Part shown: in pieces, positions 4,327 through 5,163 of the stretch | Layout of the letters: each line of letters begins with the position of its first letter | Numbering within the stretch: position 1 is the first letter of the stretch | Origin: Candidatus Desulfofervidaceae bacterium | Lineage (GTDB): Bacteria > Desulfobacterota > Desulfofervidia > Desulfofervidales > Desulfofervidaceae | Direction of reading: 5' to 3' | Length of the DNA: 5,163 nucleotides | NCBI GenBank assembly: GCA_021160485.1 | Contig: JAGHCL010000158.1 | Location: forward strand, 1-5,163 | Program-made: the position numbers and the translations under genes | The notes under the pieces: model-generated | What the model was told of the DNA's origin: nothing | Databases searched by the model: none | Seen by the model: the letters and a program-made list of their open reading frames with translations, nothing else

Positions 4327-5163
4327 ATGAAAAGAAAAAAGTTCTTTAAAAAGATTATTTGTGTTGGGGCTTTGTTGTTAAGCACAATTTCCTGTAAGCA
4401 CAATTATGTTCAAACTCCTAGAACGTCTTTGAAGGTTACCATTATCAAAGTTAACACTACTCAGGAGTTGTTGGAAGTTTTAAAGAAACACGGTCTTTGG
4501 CAATTGGAGGGATTAACGAAAATGCCTCCAATTGTTATCAAGAATTTACCACCAGATTTGAAATATGTGCGAGATGAAAGATTAAAAAGAAAGTTATTTA
4601 TCCGCACCATTATGCCTTCAGCTCTTTTTGCCTTGGCAGAAGTAGAAAAGGAAAGGATGCAATTAAAGGAAATTTTGGCAGAAACTGACTATCCCACACA
4701 TTTGGATAGCAACATTTTGGTTAAAACAATAGGCTCACAAAAGGCTGCCTTTGTGCGTCATCTCACAGCTAAATACAGGACTAATGTTACAGATGAGTTG
4801 TTAAAGAGAGTAAACACTGTCCCTTTAAGCCTGCTGTTAGCCCAGGCAGCTATAGAGTCTAACTGGGGAACATCTAGATTTGCCCTGGAAGGAAACAATC
4901 TCTTCGGTATCTGGACATACAAAAGAGATGGAATGGTGCCTTTATACAGAGATACAGAGGCTCAGCATAAAGTGGCCCGGTATAGCTCTATTTTAGAAGC
5001 AACCAGAAATTATTTATATAACTTGAATGTGGGCTGGGCCTATACTGAATTCAGAGAGATGCGTTCACATACTATGGATGCACTGGAATTGGCCCAATAC
5101 TTATTCAGGTATTCCCAGACAGGATTGCTTTATGTGAATAGATTGCAGGATATAATCAATATG
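4327..5163 (+). CDS. bax: Bax-family N-acetylglucosaminidase-like lipoprotein (3' end outside window)
   Basis: The frame is open from ATG 4327 to the right edge (279 codons) with no stop, so the gene is partial, though probably nearly complete since E. coli Bax is about 274 residues. The N-terminus looks like a lipoprotein signal: basic KRKKFFKK, hydrophobic IICVGALLL, then STISC with candidate lipidated C23 (T rather than L at -3 makes this imperfect). MPPIVIKNLPPDL (66-78) and FIRTIMPSALFAL (91-103) match the Bax N-terminal region. The glucosaminidase domain contains QAAIESNWGTSRFA (173-186), with E177 as the presumed catalytic acid, then EGNNLFGIWTY (188-198). Related GH73 enzymes cleave peptidoglycan between N-acetylglucosamine and N-acetylmuramic acid, so an envelope-located wall-remodelling role is inferred. 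No clear Shine-Dalgarno site precedes the ATG. The name follows homology only. Confidence 0.9.
   Translation, partial: MKRKKFFKKIICVGALLLSTISCKHNYVQTPRTSLKVTIIKVNTTQELLEVLKKHGLWQLEGLTKMPPIVIKNLPPDLKYVRDERLKRKLFIRTIMPSALFALAEVEKERMQLKEILAETDYPTHLDSNILVKTIGSQKAAFVRHLTAKYRTNVTDELLKRVNTVPLSLLLAQAAIESNWGTSRFALEGNNLFGIWTYKRDGMVPLYRDTEAQHKVARYSSILEATRNYLYNLNVGWAYTEFREMRSHTMDALELAQYLFRYSQTGLLYVNRLQDIINM

Overview
The window is low-GC bacterial DNA holding five intact or nearly intact genes on the + strand, one broken gene on the - strand and about 600 bases of repeat-bearing non-coding DNA at the left. Gene content (separate ispD and ispF of the MEP pathway, a half-length YggT, a DUF167 protein, a REC/HD-GYP response regulator, a sigma-54 activator remnant and a Bax-type glucosaminidase lipoprotein) points to a Gram-negative bacterium. 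The low GC, the regulator types and the intergenic repeat style suggest a Desulfobacterota-like lineage, possibly thermophilic. That placement is inference and weakly held.

Layout. Bases 1-554 hold no convincing gene. They contain a perfect 9-bp hairpin at the left edge, a GC-rich AGC/GCG-type stretch, and a MITE-like element (about 251-498) with imperfect inverted ends and three internal hairpins. A well-formed sigma-70-type promoter (555-583) and a strong Shine-Dalgarno site lead into a tight five-gene transcription unit: yggT (610-909), yggU/DUF167 (909-1196), ispD (1193-1867, TTG start), ispF (1837-2340) and an HD-GYP response regulator (2352-3422). Neighbouring genes overlap by 1, 4 and 31 bases or lie 11 bases apart, so they are probably co-transcribed and partly translationally coupled. 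IspD and IspF catalyse two steps of isoprenoid precursor synthesis. The HD-GYP regulator is predicted to break down cyclic-di-GMP under control of a phosphorylatable receiver domain; its partner kinase is not in the window.

Convergent to this unit is the C-terminal part of an NtrC/NifA-type sigma-54 activator (3517-4098, - strand). Its frame stops just upstream of the sensor I motif, so Walker A, GAFTGA and Walker B are all missing and it should be non-functional. A 228-base AT-rich spacer follows, with a bulged hairpin and a good promoter (4248-4276). This drives a Bax-family N-acetylglucosaminidase lipoprotein gene (4327 onward) that runs off the right edge.

No previously undescribed system is evident. 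The points most worth a second look are the MITE-like element, the decay of the sigma-54 activator and the placement of a c-di-GMP phosphodiesterase regulator inside an isoprenoid operon.
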